Shown here: piece by piece, positions 22,669 to 34,700 of the stretch
How the letters are laid out: each line of letters starts with the position of its first letter
How positions within the stretch are numbered: the first letter of the stretch is position 1
Assembly: GCA_035771175.1 (NCBI GenBank)
Contig: CM069600.1
Location: 9,571,729 to 9,635,728 of the forward strand
Reading direction: 5' to 3'
Source of the DNA: Paratinospora sagittata
Taxonomy: Eukaryota; Streptophyta; Magnoliopsida; Ranunculales; Menispermaceae
Length of the DNA: 64,000 nucleotides
The notes under the pieces: generated by a model
What the model saw: only the letters and a program-made list of their open reading frames with translations
Told to the model about the DNA's origin: nothing
The model's database searches: none
Translations under genes and position numbers: made by a program

Positions 22669-23600
22669 TCGATCGAGTCCCAATATCCTCCTAAAAACCC
22701 TCAGAATCGATGAAACCCCACTCCCAGGCCCCGATGAATTTTTGACTACCCCACCAGAAATCTAAGATCAATTGAACTTCATCGACTCATGGAACTCGTT
22801 TAAAGCAATCGTGGCCAATCCAAGGGGTTTTTTTTCCCTCCCTGCCACTTCGAGTGAATCTCAATATCCTCCTAGGAACCCTTGAAATCGATAGAACCTC
22901 GCTCCCAGGTCCGGGTGAATTTTTGACCCCCTAAACCAGTCTAAGTTCAATTAAACCTCATGACTCATGGAACCCGTTTAAGGCAACTGCGGCTAACCCA
23001 CAGGTTTTTTTTTCTCTTCTCACCACTTTGAGTGAGTCCCAATATCCTCCTAGGAACCCCCGAAATCGATGGAACCTCACTCCTAATCCCCAGTGAATTT
23101 TTGACACCCCCTACCGGTCTAAGTTCTATTGAACTTCATGGACTCATGGAACTCGTTTGAGGCAACTGTGGCCAATCCACAATTTTTTCCCCTCCCGCCA
23201 CTTCGACCGAGTCCCAATAATCTCTTAGGAACCCTCAAAACTGATGGAACCCCTCTCAAAAGCCCCTGTGAACTTGACCCCCCAGCGGAAATCTAAGACT
23301 CATGGAACTCGTTTGAGGCAATTGTGGCGAATCCAAAGGTTTTTTTTTCCTCCACGCCATTTTGGGTGAGTCTCAATATCCTCCTAGGAACCTTTGAAAT
23401 CGATGGAATCTCATTCCCAGGCTTGGTGGGTTTTTGACCCCCTTCCCGGTCAAACGAGTTCCATAAGTCGATGAAGTTCAATTGGACTTAGACCGGTATG
23501 GGGATCAAAAATTCACCGAGACTTTGGAGCGGGGTTCCATTGATTTTGGAGGTTCTTAGGAGGATATTGAGACTCACTTTAAGTGTTAGGGTGAGAAATA
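22669..23600 (+). repeat. Tandem array, unit ~160-182 bp, with an inverted terminal copy
   Basis: Five direct copies are recognised by CCTCCTAGGAACCC starting near 22,686, 22,868, 23,046, 23,220 and 23,380. Each is followed by GAAATCGATGGAACCTC, TGAATTTTTGACCCCC and GACTCATGGAACTCGTTT. From about 23,455 a further copy runs in the opposite orientation, ending in GGAGGATATTGAGACTCACT. Array plus inverted copy could fold into a large stem. Confidence 0.85.
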
Positions 23601-24592
23601 TATCCCCACGGTATGACAATTCCTTTTTTTTTTTTTTTTAAAACATTAAATTTTTTGACTAAATGCGTCTTTTTTAGATTTTGGTTCGAATTCAAACAGA
23701 AAATGTTTAATTTGAGTGTTTGTCAAATAGGAGGCATCCAAGTTGATTAAGAGTTTAATAATTAAAATAGAAAGTATGTTAGTTTAGGTAGGTTTTTAAT
23801 TTTAGGAGATGTTTAATTGTAATAGATGTCTAATTTTAGTTTTTGGGTTGTATTAGAAGTTTGTTTAATACGTATTATAAATATGCATGGGATAAGTATA
23901 TTAGATTAACGGGTGGTTGAGTAACGAGTTATAGGTTGAGAGATTATGAGTGACTAAGTGTGTGACAAGAGGTGGGTGTCAAAGGATGACCTTCTTGTAT
24001 TATAATTTTATCAGTATATATTGATTTCTCTACCCGTGGACGTAGACACTGATTAGTCAAACCACGTTAAATTGGTCATGTTACTTAATTTATCATTTAA
24101 ATATTTCTGCGGCATATTAGATGATTGATTAGGGTTGAAAAACCTAACACCTTAGCACCGTGTGGCCACTGTCAACAACTATAAAAAGCACAATCCCCAA
24201 ACTAGAGAGAGAGAGAGTATTCTATAACAAAATTGAAAAATGCTAAAACAATCCAAAAAGTAGACTTAAAACTATACCCAACCAATGTCCTAAATGGGTA
24301 CATCAGCCACTTAGAATTTCTTTACTTTCTTTCTTTCTTTTTTTATTATTATTCTAGGCACTGGTTGAGCAACACTCGAGCTCTTATATAAGTACATTAG
24401 ATCAAAATGAGACTGTTTAAAAAAAAAAAAAAAAAAGAGAGAGAAACAAATACCAATACTAGAATGGGGAATTCCAAACCTTTTACTAAACCAACGTCTT
24501 GATACCATCTTAAAAATCACTTCACCTATAAATTATAGCGAGTAGGCAGAAGACCCAACAATGCAATACATATCAAGCTATTATTAACAATA
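23601..24592. other. Intergenic DNA downstream of the putative peptide gene
   Basis: No coding frame. Short GA and T/A runs occur (24,206-24,218; 24,418-24,436). The part near 24,590 should hold the peptide gene 3' UTR. Confidence 0.5.
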
Positions 24593-24988
24593 TTAAGAAG
24601 CAAAGGGTGGAGAGGGCTGGGGCATGATATTCGGAGGGTTGGCTTGAGGTGTTGGAGGGCGTATTGGCACCCATCTCCTTCTTCTCCTCCTTATCACCTG
24701 CTCAACATAGCGAGGACCCGTTGTGTCCTTGAAGAAAACTACACTACTCTTTAATGGCTCTTTCTCTGATTCTAATTCATTTTCCAGCCCCAATACTTCT
24801 TCTTGGTCTTGTTCTTCTTGATCTTCCATTAATGGCTCTACCACGCTTTGCTCAATATTGTTGTTGGTAACTGCAGTGGCCGGCAACGGCAACCAGCAGA
24901 ACACCATTAGCATCAGTGCTGCCATAATAATTAGCATACTCCAACGCTCACGGCCCATTGTATTTAGTACTGCAAGAGTCCCAGCCAC
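24593..24988 (-). CDS. Putative secreted peptide precursor with proline-rich C-terminus
   Basis: I do not recognise a family. The 131-residue frame has a strong signal-peptide-like segment (about 17-40, ending PATAV), preceded by a second Met at residue 11 that may be the true start (24,958). A very acidic linker (45-77, many Glu/Asp) leads to six consecutive Arg at 100-105, a good processing site. The last 26 residues (106-131) hold ten Pro, with PPTP, NPP and PSPPF motifs. The layout of signal, acidic propart, basic cleavage site and Pro-rich tail resembles plant peptide-hormone precursors such as hydroxyproline-rich systemins, but no diagnostic motif is present. A CTTGCAG just 5' of residue 8 could instead be a splice acceptor after a leader intron. 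Confidence 0.55.
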   Translation of the reverse strand: MAGTLAVLNTMGRERWSMLIIMAALMLMVFCWLPLPATAVTNNNIEQSVVEPLMEDQEEQDQEEVLGLENELESEKEPLKSSVVFFKDTTGPRYVEQVIRRRRRRWVPIRPPTPQANPPNIMPQPSPPFAS

Positions 24989-25038
24989 CAGGAAACCTTA
25001 GATATAACCTAAGAATTAGGAAAACCAAAGATTGATAA

Positions 25039-25046
25039 TATATATA
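25039..25046 (-). promoter_or_regulatory. Possible TATA box of the peptide gene
   Basis: CCTATATATATTATC on the minus strand, 51 bp upstream of the first ATG and 81 bp upstream of the second. In AT-rich DNA this is weak evidence. Confidence 0.3.
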
Positions 25047-25049
25047 GGA

Positions 25050-26993
25050 AATATAGGAAATGATAAATGTTATATATTCTAACTACACAAAAAATAAATA
25101 AAAAATAAAAATAAAAAATGCAACTACATTAGTATGTATGATCGTGAGATCATGTATTTAGATCTATAAAAGGTACATGTCTAATGAACTCTAATGAACA
25201 TGATAATGCATGTGGTTGAATATGTAGATTACTTTATATATGTTCCTTAGCCTCAGAGCGCCTGATTAGTCTCTCTAAATGTACTTTCTATCACCCCCGA
25301 GTAGAGTGAGATTTGTACTTAGAATATACTTATTTTTGCTTTTTAACCTATGTATATATATATACTAATGATTTTCTTGGAAACATGTAAGCATTTATTA
25401 GTGATTTAAATGTGTGGGTGTTGAATGGTTCAATGGGCAATCTAATGAGATGGGGATGTGAAGAAGAAAAGTCTTCTCATGCATGAAGCATAGTACAACT
25501 TGCTTGCCTTTCATTTATTAATATGTTTGATTGGATGCTTTTAGTTCTTGAAAGAGTAGTGTTAGAAATAAATACAAGGGATGACGCAGAGATGAAAAAT
25601 ACGAAAATCCTTAGTCCGTTGGATGAACATGAATTTGCACACTATACGTCCATCATGTTGATTTAAGGATACTGAATGTTTGAGTCTTCATGAGCGTTGC
25701 ATTTCGTGTACTTGTTCTTTATGCCTCCTACCTCCTCTCCTGCTAATTAGCACAGAAAATCAAGAAATATCCGTCAAAATGACCAACTTTGATTTGCATT
25801 AAATTATAGGTTGGTGAGGCAAAGAAAAAAAAAACAATAACGTAAGGAATTTATATGGTAGTAGATCATGTTCACATCTTCTTCTTTTTTGTACAAATAT
25901 GTTCACAACTTCTAAGTGTGCTATTTTATATTTTATTTTTACTAATTCAAAACTTCAAGTTGATTGAAATATGAAATTGTACACCAATAAGGCATTGATT
26001 AAATGGTTCGACTGGCTAGTCTATTACACACGGTCGGAGGTTAAGGTGGAACTCTGAAGAGACATACTAAATTTCTTCAAAAATTTCTCATTGACGCAGA
26101 GTAGTTGTTAAGTGGTCGTCGGGTCAGGTCTTGTTAATATGAATATTAGTTAAATTCTGCGTGGCTCGAATTTTTAACGAGTGAGGTGGGTATTAAGTTA
26201 TACTTATTTCTTTTCAAAAATATATATATATATATATATATGAAATTATACAAAGTTATGTACAAAATCTCCTTTAATTTTATTATAAAGACAAATGGCC
26301 TAAAATCTCCTTTCTAGGCCATTTTCTCGAGTACAACTCTTCCTAGTTTATGACAATCTCATTATGCATTTGGACATATGGAGAAATAAATAGTGAAGGT
26401 CTTCCTAAAGTTAAGACATATTAAAAAAAAAAAGTAGTATTTCCATTTCAAAATGATATTATTTTATTTTTCATGCTCGATTCGATGAACCCAAGATAGA
26501 ACTAAAGTCTTTTGTTGAGTCAATGTTCACCAAACCCAAGTCTTTCGTCCCGTCTATCTAGTCATTCTTGACCCAATCAAAGCTATATACATACGTATAT
26601 ATATATATATATATATATTAGTGGGTAATTGAGGTCGGTGCAACCGGGTGTAACACCGATAGTTGGGAGTTTATGTTAAAAATGGTTAAAAGATAAAAGT
26701 CTCAATATCAAAATTTATATCCACCTTAATCGCGTCCACTTGAAAAAAGTCGTCCAATGCTTGAACGCAGATTATTCTTGTCCAAAGGGGGTGAAAACCG
26801 CATGAAAAACCAAAAAATAAAAGTGAGGTCAGTGCAATGAGATAATATATAGTTCAGTTTTGTATATATATATGTTAGAAAACAAAGGAAATAGATTCAT
26901 GTTATCAACCCATGTAGATTGAAAAAGATCATAATTTAAAATAAAGAAGCAACATGCAGTCTCTTAGAGAAAAATGAAATAATGATGCAATAT
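25050..26993. other. Intergenic AT-rich DNA
   Basis: No gene is seen. (AT)n microsatellites lie at 26,221-26,241 and 26,596-26,619. A patch at about 25,990-26,180 with GGTTCGACTGGC may be an old tRNA-like retroposon but lacks a clear structure. Confidence 0.55.
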
Positions 26994-27098
26994 TTTTGGA
27001 TAATTTTAAATGTGTCTACCAAAAACATTCACTGTACTTATAAAATACGTGGCCAAGAGTGAATGTTTTTGGTAGTTACATTTAAACTTACCCATTTC
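26994..27098. repeat. Short palindromic MITE-like hairpin, ~105 bp
   Basis: Left arm TAAATGTGTCTACCAAAAAC then ATTCACT, right arm AGTGAATG then TTTTTGGTAGTTACATTTA. They pair over 27 bp with two mismatches around a ~24-base loop, with weaker pairing further out. No target duplication is clear. Confidence 0.75.
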
Positions 27099-27383
27099 TA
27101 ACAATGGGAATATTTCAGTTAAGTTCATTTCATGTCTCTTAAATTCAAATTAGTAACTCAAAGTCTTACCTCACATCTGAGGGGTTCTATTTTTCTAAAT
27201 AAATTACTTCAATTCCTATACAACCAGACTAACATGCAAGTTCCCAGATTAGTAATTTCCTTCATCCAACTAATGCAGCAAAACTCGGAAACTTTCTTCA
27301 AAAAATGAAGAATGGAATTAAGCAAAAGCAGATGGCTTACAAAATTAACCAAGGAATAGTATAGACTTGTTAGAGGTTGCAAC

Positions 27384-27572
27384 ATTTTTTTTTATTTTTT
27401 TATTATTATTTTTTTTTTGAGGTCAGCAGGTATCGAGGACTTACGTTCCCCCTACTCCCTCTAAAACACGGCCACAAATACTCAAGGACACCGTTGGCCA
27501 ACAAATGGTAAAAAGTATTTCGAAATCAAGATCTTACGTGAGCTTGCTCCCAACCACTTAACCAACCTACTG
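27384..27572 (-). mobile_element. SINE-like element, minus strand
   Basis: A long T-rich run (poly-A tail on the minus strand) at 27,384-27,418 ends an element whose minus-strand head reads GTTGGTTAAGTGGTTGGGAG, A-box-like. The body has no clean B box. Confidence 0.55.
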
Positions 27573-28631
27573 TTAAACAATGATATTTCTTCATAATCAA
27601 TACTTGTCAGAATCTCTAGAAACTAGTTTTCCTCGAGTTCAACAACTAATACCACAAATTACAACAAGATTCTAACACTTCAGATCAAAAAGGTTGATGA
27701 TATTAATTCCACAAGAGGTTATAATTGTTTAAGGCTTGAGATTATTAAATCTTTGAATTTAGAAAAATGAACAACAAATTTGTATAGCAAGGGTAATTTC
27801 CCAAACATCTGAAGCATAAGCTGGACAACATTTCAGAAAAATCTCAGTTTATCAGTTTTTCATGAGCTTAATGAATATCAACCAGAAAATACCATAATCA
27901 AAAGATTCAAAGAGTCTGACATCAATCAACCCAAATATGCAATATGGAAAAGGACAATTCTACTTTCTAATTCACAAGGCAGAAATAAATAGAAATTAAC
28001 TAAAATTTGCATTCTTTTGGATGGTATAGTATACCTTGCCACATTTGATTGGAAAATTGTTAAGTATCCATGAAAAGAAGACTACACTATAAGACTATTG
28101 TCAAAAAGGATATGATACATAATGAATATTCTTCTACATTCATTCTCCGCCAAATTCAAGCTGCACAGCCTCATGGGTTAAAAACAATTCTACTGAGAAA
28201 AAAAAAACAGATTGTCCAAAACTCCAAATGGACATCAACCTTTCTGAGCAGCCTCATACACGATTTCTCGAGTAAAAAATACAAAACTAAACAGATTTGT
28301 CTGCAAAGAGACGTCAACTTTCTCAAAACGCACCTAGAAGTAAAACAGCAATGTGACCAACGATTATTAACAGAAAGTTAATACTATTTCATGCCGTTTC
28401 ACAACATTTTCGTCATAGAGAACCGAAATACATACCCCTATTTATCATTGCCTGAAGAAATCATGATCATCGAAAATCTTGTGATTTGTAATGCATCAGT
28501 AACACATTATACTGAACCCCAATGCCAACATAGATCCAAAGGCTGTAAAAAAGAAGATGGACTTAACTTCAAGAAAATAGAAATGTAAGAATAATTTCAA
28601 AACACATCTTACCATACCATAATTCAGCAGC
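27573..28631 (-). other. Region downstream of the UBP25-like stop codon, probable 3' UTR and beyond
   Basis: No coding frame with domain content is present. The part next to the stop codon at 28,632 must include the transcript end; minus-strand CTTGAAG/GTTAAG-like junctions near 28,570 leave room for a 3' UTR intron, which cannot be shown from sequence alone. Confidence 0.4.
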
Positions 28632-28752
28632 TCAAGCATCCAAAAACCGTTTCCCTTTACTAAAGGATTTGAGGCGTCCAATAAGGTGCTGCTTTAACGA
28701 TTCAGGAATTTGAGAAATGAAAGTTGGCCTTGCCTCTGCAATCAACATCTTC
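28632..28752 (-). CDS. UBP25: UBP25-like exon 7 and stop
   Basis: 121 bp, end of residue 593 through 632, then TGA. It encodes KMLIAEARPTFISQIPESLK and on to KGKRFLDA. Acceptor TATTGCAG. It lies 8.95 kb from exon 6, but phase and sequence fit the family C-terminus. Confidence 0.85.
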
Positions 28753-31700
28753 CTGCAATACAACAGTGGATACACTTATTTTGATATAGAATAAGTAATA
28801 GATTTTTTAGTGTCGCTGAAGAAACATAAAATGTACCATAATCGAGGGTAATCACAATCAAGGGAATGTATGAATACCATATAAACTAGGCATCTTGAAA
28901 AGAATATCATTTGATTCACAGAAAATACAAAGAAAAATAAGGACATAAAAGACTGAAAAGAGGAAATCTCTCAAGCAATGCAACTAGGATTTCTCTTCAA
29001 GGTGATCAATTGAATTGATGCACTTTGCTAAACCACTCATCAGGCAAAGAAAACGTGGTTTCAAAAAAAATTAAAAATTGCACGGCAATTCATCTAACCA
29101 ATCCAATATGTATCATAGGGGTAATCACACTATTTAGTTACATAAATAAAAAAGAATTTCTTTTCATAGAAAATTTAGAAGTAATGTACCATATGCTTTA
29201 GTGCTTTACCTTGGAGGCCTAAGCCATTAGGCTAGCTACAAAAAATTGAAGCTTATCTGAAACCCCTTTGGGCTTTTATGGAACACGCTTTTCCCTCAAA
29301 AACCTTATTACAGAAGCATATACCTTTCTAGTCTCTAGTAGTTCTCGACAACATCATGCCTTGCACTAAATGAGGTGAAATATGAACAAAAATAAAATTT
29401 CAACTTTGACTAAGATGCTTTTTCCAAATTTCAGAAGCCTTTTATGTCAATACATAATTTTAAGAAACAAAACACTAAAACTACTTCACATCTTGTCTTC
29501 TAAGCAAGATATCTAAAGCAAAATTGACCTTTCTTTTAAATTTTTATTTGATTTTACAATAATTTTCTTTGATCTTATTACCCCACTTTCTTTTTGGAAC
29601 TAGTGAAAGGAAACCATCAACAAAGTGGACGAAAGACGAGACAAGGTCTTCAAAGAGAAAGAAAGTCTACAAAATCCCAAAAGCTGCAACCAACCATACT
29701 GGTCCTCCCTAACAATATTGAAGTTCATAGATGTAAATGACCTTACTAACTGTTCCCCTACTTCAATTGAAACAGAATGCTTTGATGTTCCTTCATCGAT
29801 TGGTTCTCCCTCTATGTTTGTATCTCCTTCAGTACATAAAGATTAAAAAGGAAAAAAAAAAGAAAATGGGTGTCACTGGGGCATATGAAGGAATGCCTTC
29901 GGAGAGAGTTGAGTGACGCTCATTGCTACCTATGAGGGAGTCAACGCTGCTCTAGGGAGCGTTTCCATGTTATAGAGATTTGCTTTGGACAATTCAGGAG
30001 GTGGGAGTATCTCCAAAAAGATGAGAGGCTTCCAGACTCTCAACAGCGTCATTGATACTACTATGGAGGAAGGGCTTGTGTCACTATAGGCCAACAAATA
30101 TCATCACCAACGATGTCCACAATTGAACGCATCATCATATCTGAAAAATGGTTAACCTCCACCTTGTGCTCTTCAAAAGGTTACACCTAAACCTTGCTCA
30201 AATCCAGAATGGACGACTAAACTTCACCCAAAACTTTGTTCACTTAAAAATTCAGAATTAATTCAGTAAAGTATCATTCAACAAAAAAAAATTGTAAGAA
30301 TGCACCAACTTAAAAAAGTTTAAAGAATACATGCTTAGATGTTAAAATTTTTCACAAATATTCTAGAGATGCTAACACAAAGTCACAAACATAATTATGC
30401 ACTTACAACACATGAAAGTATTAATATATCAAATTCAGAAGTCTTGGGAAGTGCTCAAAGGTACTATCATGAGGGTATTTGATGATTTCCTCCATCACGG
30501 GAAAATCAACATTTCTATGAATGAAACCTACATTTGTTTGTTGCCTAAGAAGTTGAACTCATGGAGAGTTTTTGAGTTTAGTCCCATTAGCTTAGTTACT
30601 AGTCTTTACAAGGTTCTTTCTCTCCGACTATGAGCCATGTTACATAAGACCATAGCAGATTCTCAGTTGTCTTCTGTTCATGATAGGCAAATTTTGGATG
30701 TAGTGATGATTGTCAATGAGGCTATGGAGTATAGATGCCGGAAAAAGCCTGGGGTGGTCTTCAAGGTAGACTTCACTAAGGCCTATGACTCGGTGGATTG
30801 GCGTTTCCTTAATCATGTTATGGAGAAAACGAATTTTGGTGATCATTGGAGAACATGGATTAATGGGTGTATTTCATCAGTTACATATTCGATTGTAAAT
30901 GGTAGGCCTAGAAGCAAATTCAACGGGACTAAGGGTCTTCACCAGGGCGATCCCCTTTCACCTTTCATATTCACTTTGGTTGCTAACGTATTCAGTCGGT
31001 TGATGGATAAGGCAAACCAATGTGCTATTTCTAGAGGATTCGCGATCAGCAAGGAGTCAGTTGAGGTCTCTCACCTTCAATATGCCGACAACACTCTTCT
31101 CCCTCTCCATGGGACAAAACAAAATGTGATCCAATCCATTAAAGTTCTTCAATGCTTTTGTAAGGTGTCTGGTATGAAGGTTAATATGGCAAAATCTAGC
31201 TTAGTGGGCACCAACATGGACAAATCTGTGCTGTCAAATTTGTCCAGGGATGTGGGTTGCTCTCTTGGTTCATGGCCTCTGAGTACTTGGGCCTTCCTCT
31301 TCGAGGAAATCCTTGTAACTAAGCCTTTTAGGATCCAGTTATTGCAAACATTTCTAAAAGGCTGAGTAGATGGAAGAAAACTTTTCTGTTTAGGGGTGGA
31401 CAACTTTCTTTGATTAGGTCGGTATTGATGGCGTTACCTACATATTATCTTTCTCTTTTTAAAATTCCAAAGGGAGTGGCGCAGTCTCCTGAGAGAAGGA
31501 TCTGGGAGTTCTTATGGAAAGGTTCAGATCTCAATTGGAGTCCACATTAAGTCTGCTGGGAATCGGTTCACAGGCATGTCATCAAAGGAGGTTTGGCCAT
31601 TTTGGCAATTTATGTTTGAGGAACATAGCATTGGTGGCAAAGTGGCCTTGGAGGTTTTCTAGAGAGCAATCATCACTATAGGTGCGGGTGGTTAGCAGTC

Positions 31701-34700
31701 GACATGAACCGTCATTTTCTGGCAGGGGACTCGGCTCTGTTTCTAGGACTTCTCATAGAATCCCTTGGAAGTTCATTCATTCTATTCATTCATTTTTTTC
31801 GTCACATATTGCTCCCAAAGTAGGCAATGGAAATTCTATTCGTTTTGGGAAGACAAGTGGTGCGACAATTCTAGTTTTCAATCTCTTTTCCCGCATCTCT
31901 TCAGACTATCTTCTATTCATGAAGCCCCTATTTCCTCATTTTTCTCCACCCTATTAGTCTCGAGTCACCCATTCCCTCTTGGAACTTTCACTTCCCAAGG
32001 AATCTCACCAATAGGGAAGAGAATAAGATTCCATGTCTTTCGGCTAATTTGGGTGCTTCAGATTCACGGCTGATCGCCCCAATAGCTTCATTGGAAGCAT
32101 GAGGCTTCTAATTCCTTTTCATCTAGCTCCTTTTTTGAATTCCTTATTGACTGTCCTTAGGCCCCCCTCATTTTTCGTGGCTTCCTTCGTATGGGTTACT
32201 CAAGTCCCAACCAAGGTAAGAATAATGGGGTGGCTTGCAGCTTTAAACGGGTTAAGCACTTGTGATGTTTTACAGTCTCGTAGGCCCAGTCCTTTGTACT
32301 CCCCTAACTGTTGTATTCTTTGTCTTATGGATAGTGAGTCCATAAAACACATTTTATTCAAGTGTTGTTTCACTAAAGCAGTATGGAATAAATGGAGGGA
32401 TTGTCTCCTTGGGAAATTGGTTGTCTCGTCCAATGGCATCAAGTGTTTTACTTGTGTCATCTTGATGGGTGGTCCACAAGACTAAAGGATATTGGGAGGA
32501 TTGTGTTTCGTTGTAATCAAGTTGAGGTGGAGGGAGAGGAATCGTAGGATTTTTGAAGGAGTTGAAAATGATTTTCCTATGGTGTGGAATGCATCGAGGT
32601 TGGCAACATTCACCTGAGTTTCGTGCTCTAAGTTGGCAAGGGGTTTCCCTTTTAGTGCATGGTTTTGTAACTGGGGAAGTACCATGTTTCAACATTCTTG
32701 ATTGGTTTTTCTTTGATTGGCAAGAGTATTTCTGGTGCTCCGTGTACATTTTATTATTAATAAAATCATTTGTTTCCTTCTCAAAAACAAAAAAAAAACA
32801 TTTTGTATGGATGATGAATTCTTCTCTCATAACTTTTTGTTGACACACAAATTGAAGGTTGACAAACATTTTTATATACAAGAGATTTTCAATTTAATTA
32901 ATGCATTAAACCTTTTTTTCTTTTTTTTGCTTTGTAAATGAAAGATTCAAGATTGTGGTAATATGCATCAAAACTTAATGTCAAGATCCAATTGACTACA
33001 GTTTTAGAGAACGAGCTACTCTAAAATTTAAATTGCTTTGGATTATAGCTTTTGGAGGTCTATTAAGACTATTGTTTGTATTTGGATTTATATGCACTTA
33101 AAAGTGAACATATTCGAAAATGAATTAAGAAAAAATATATTAATAATTAAGTGTAACATAAATGAGAATATAGATATATTGTAAAACATTAAAAAATAAA
33201 ATAACTCCAAATTGGAGATAAAATGACAGAGAATCGTTTAAGGTGTGGTTTGAATATGTACAATGAAAACCATCAGATGCATCAATTAAGAAGAGTAATA
33301 TATTGATGATGAATGGAAACAACAGGGGAAGAGGAAAACCTAAAATAATATTCTCAAATATAATAATAAAAATATAGCTACTTGTGACGATCATGCATAT
33401 GTCTTTTGGCAGAACAGAGGTGTAACGACCCTCAATTTCATAAAAGGGGACCCCAAACTTTTTAGTGTGATTATGAGTGTGTATTGTATGCTTTTGTGAT
33501 GTTTGATGGTGTTTAGTAGTGTAAATTTGATTGGGTAGGGAGACCAATCGGGGTAAGAAATAAGTGAAAAAGAAGAAAAAAAGAGGTAAATTGGGCTTAG
33601 GAGCACGCTTCCAAGAGGGGAGGAGGGCGCTCCTTTGTGCTGGAAATGATATAATTTTCTGGACAGTGGAGAAGCACGCTCCTTGCAAAAACCCGAGTGT
33701 GGAAATTTTCAGGAAAACGGAGGAGCGCGCTCCTTACATGGAGAAGCGTGCTCCTTGCGTAAAACAGAGAGCATAAGTTTTAGGAAATCGTGAGAAGCGC
33801 ACTCCTCACGTTAAAATCTGATTTTTTTAAGTTGATCAATGGGTCAGTGTGTGCAAAATAAAACACCCAAACCCACTTTCACTTGAAATTGCTAAATCCA
33901 AGCTAAGGTATGCATTTTCTTCTAATTTCTTCCATGAAATTGCTATTTAGCATGAAAGAAAGCTTTCTAACGGGATATAATTCGTGATAGATGATGGTTT
34001 GGATGTTTTGCAAGTTAGGGTCTTGATGCTCTTTGTTGGAAAACGGTTGGAAATGATGGAATTAGTGTTCTAATACCTAAATCATGCTAAATAAATGAAT
34101 TGCTAAGGTTTACACTTCAATTTGATGGTTACAAAGATAAGTAACCTAATTGGAAGTGTAGAACTAGCCGGAATAGTATGAGATTTGGGATGGAAACATG
34201 TGAAAATTTGATTAGATGATGATTTCTACTGTTTCTAACATAGTATGAATTGTAATTGAGTTTAAATGAGAAATTGGTGGATTTTCTATGGTAGAAATGG
34301 TGGAACATTGGGGGTTTTTATGTGAAAATGTATTAAATTGGTCATGAGTAAAAAGAAATGTTGGGTAATAGTATTGATGTGAAAGTGATGATATGTGCAG
34401 GTTTGAATAGAGGTGTGGAGTGAATTGATAGTGTGGGAAGTATTCTGGCAATTTGGTTGTGAGTAGAATTTCAATCTTGCTATTCATTTATGTCATCCTA
34501 TATATATTGAATTGTTTTACTCATATATGTTTTATTTGGAATTGCATGGTGTGGTCATGGATGAAAACCCTTTGTTTATTATTGGTTTGGTTTATCTTGG
34601 GAAAGATGATTTTTGGATATTCTCCCAGTAGGATGAGAATTCCCTACAAGGAAATTATCAGATCTCTTATTCCAATAAACTTACTAATTATGAATTAAAG

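Noticed and set aside
25039..25046. The many TATATA runs across the window as promoters
   Set aside because: AT microsatellites are abundant; only those at a fitting distance from a supported gene or LTR were kept, with low confidence.
28070..28381. A 103-codon plus-strand frame downstream of the UBP25-like gene
   Set aside because: No recognisable domain and it lies antisense to the likely 3' UTR; no promoter or coding signature.
30637..31365. A functional reverse transcriptase gene
   Set aside because: The catalytic motif is YADN, the frame is closed by stops on both sides and the zf-RVT part is out of frame; it is a dead LINE.
33140..33688. A 182-codon minus-strand frame
   Set aside because: It crosses the left border of the solo LTR (33,421), so it cannot be an original gene.
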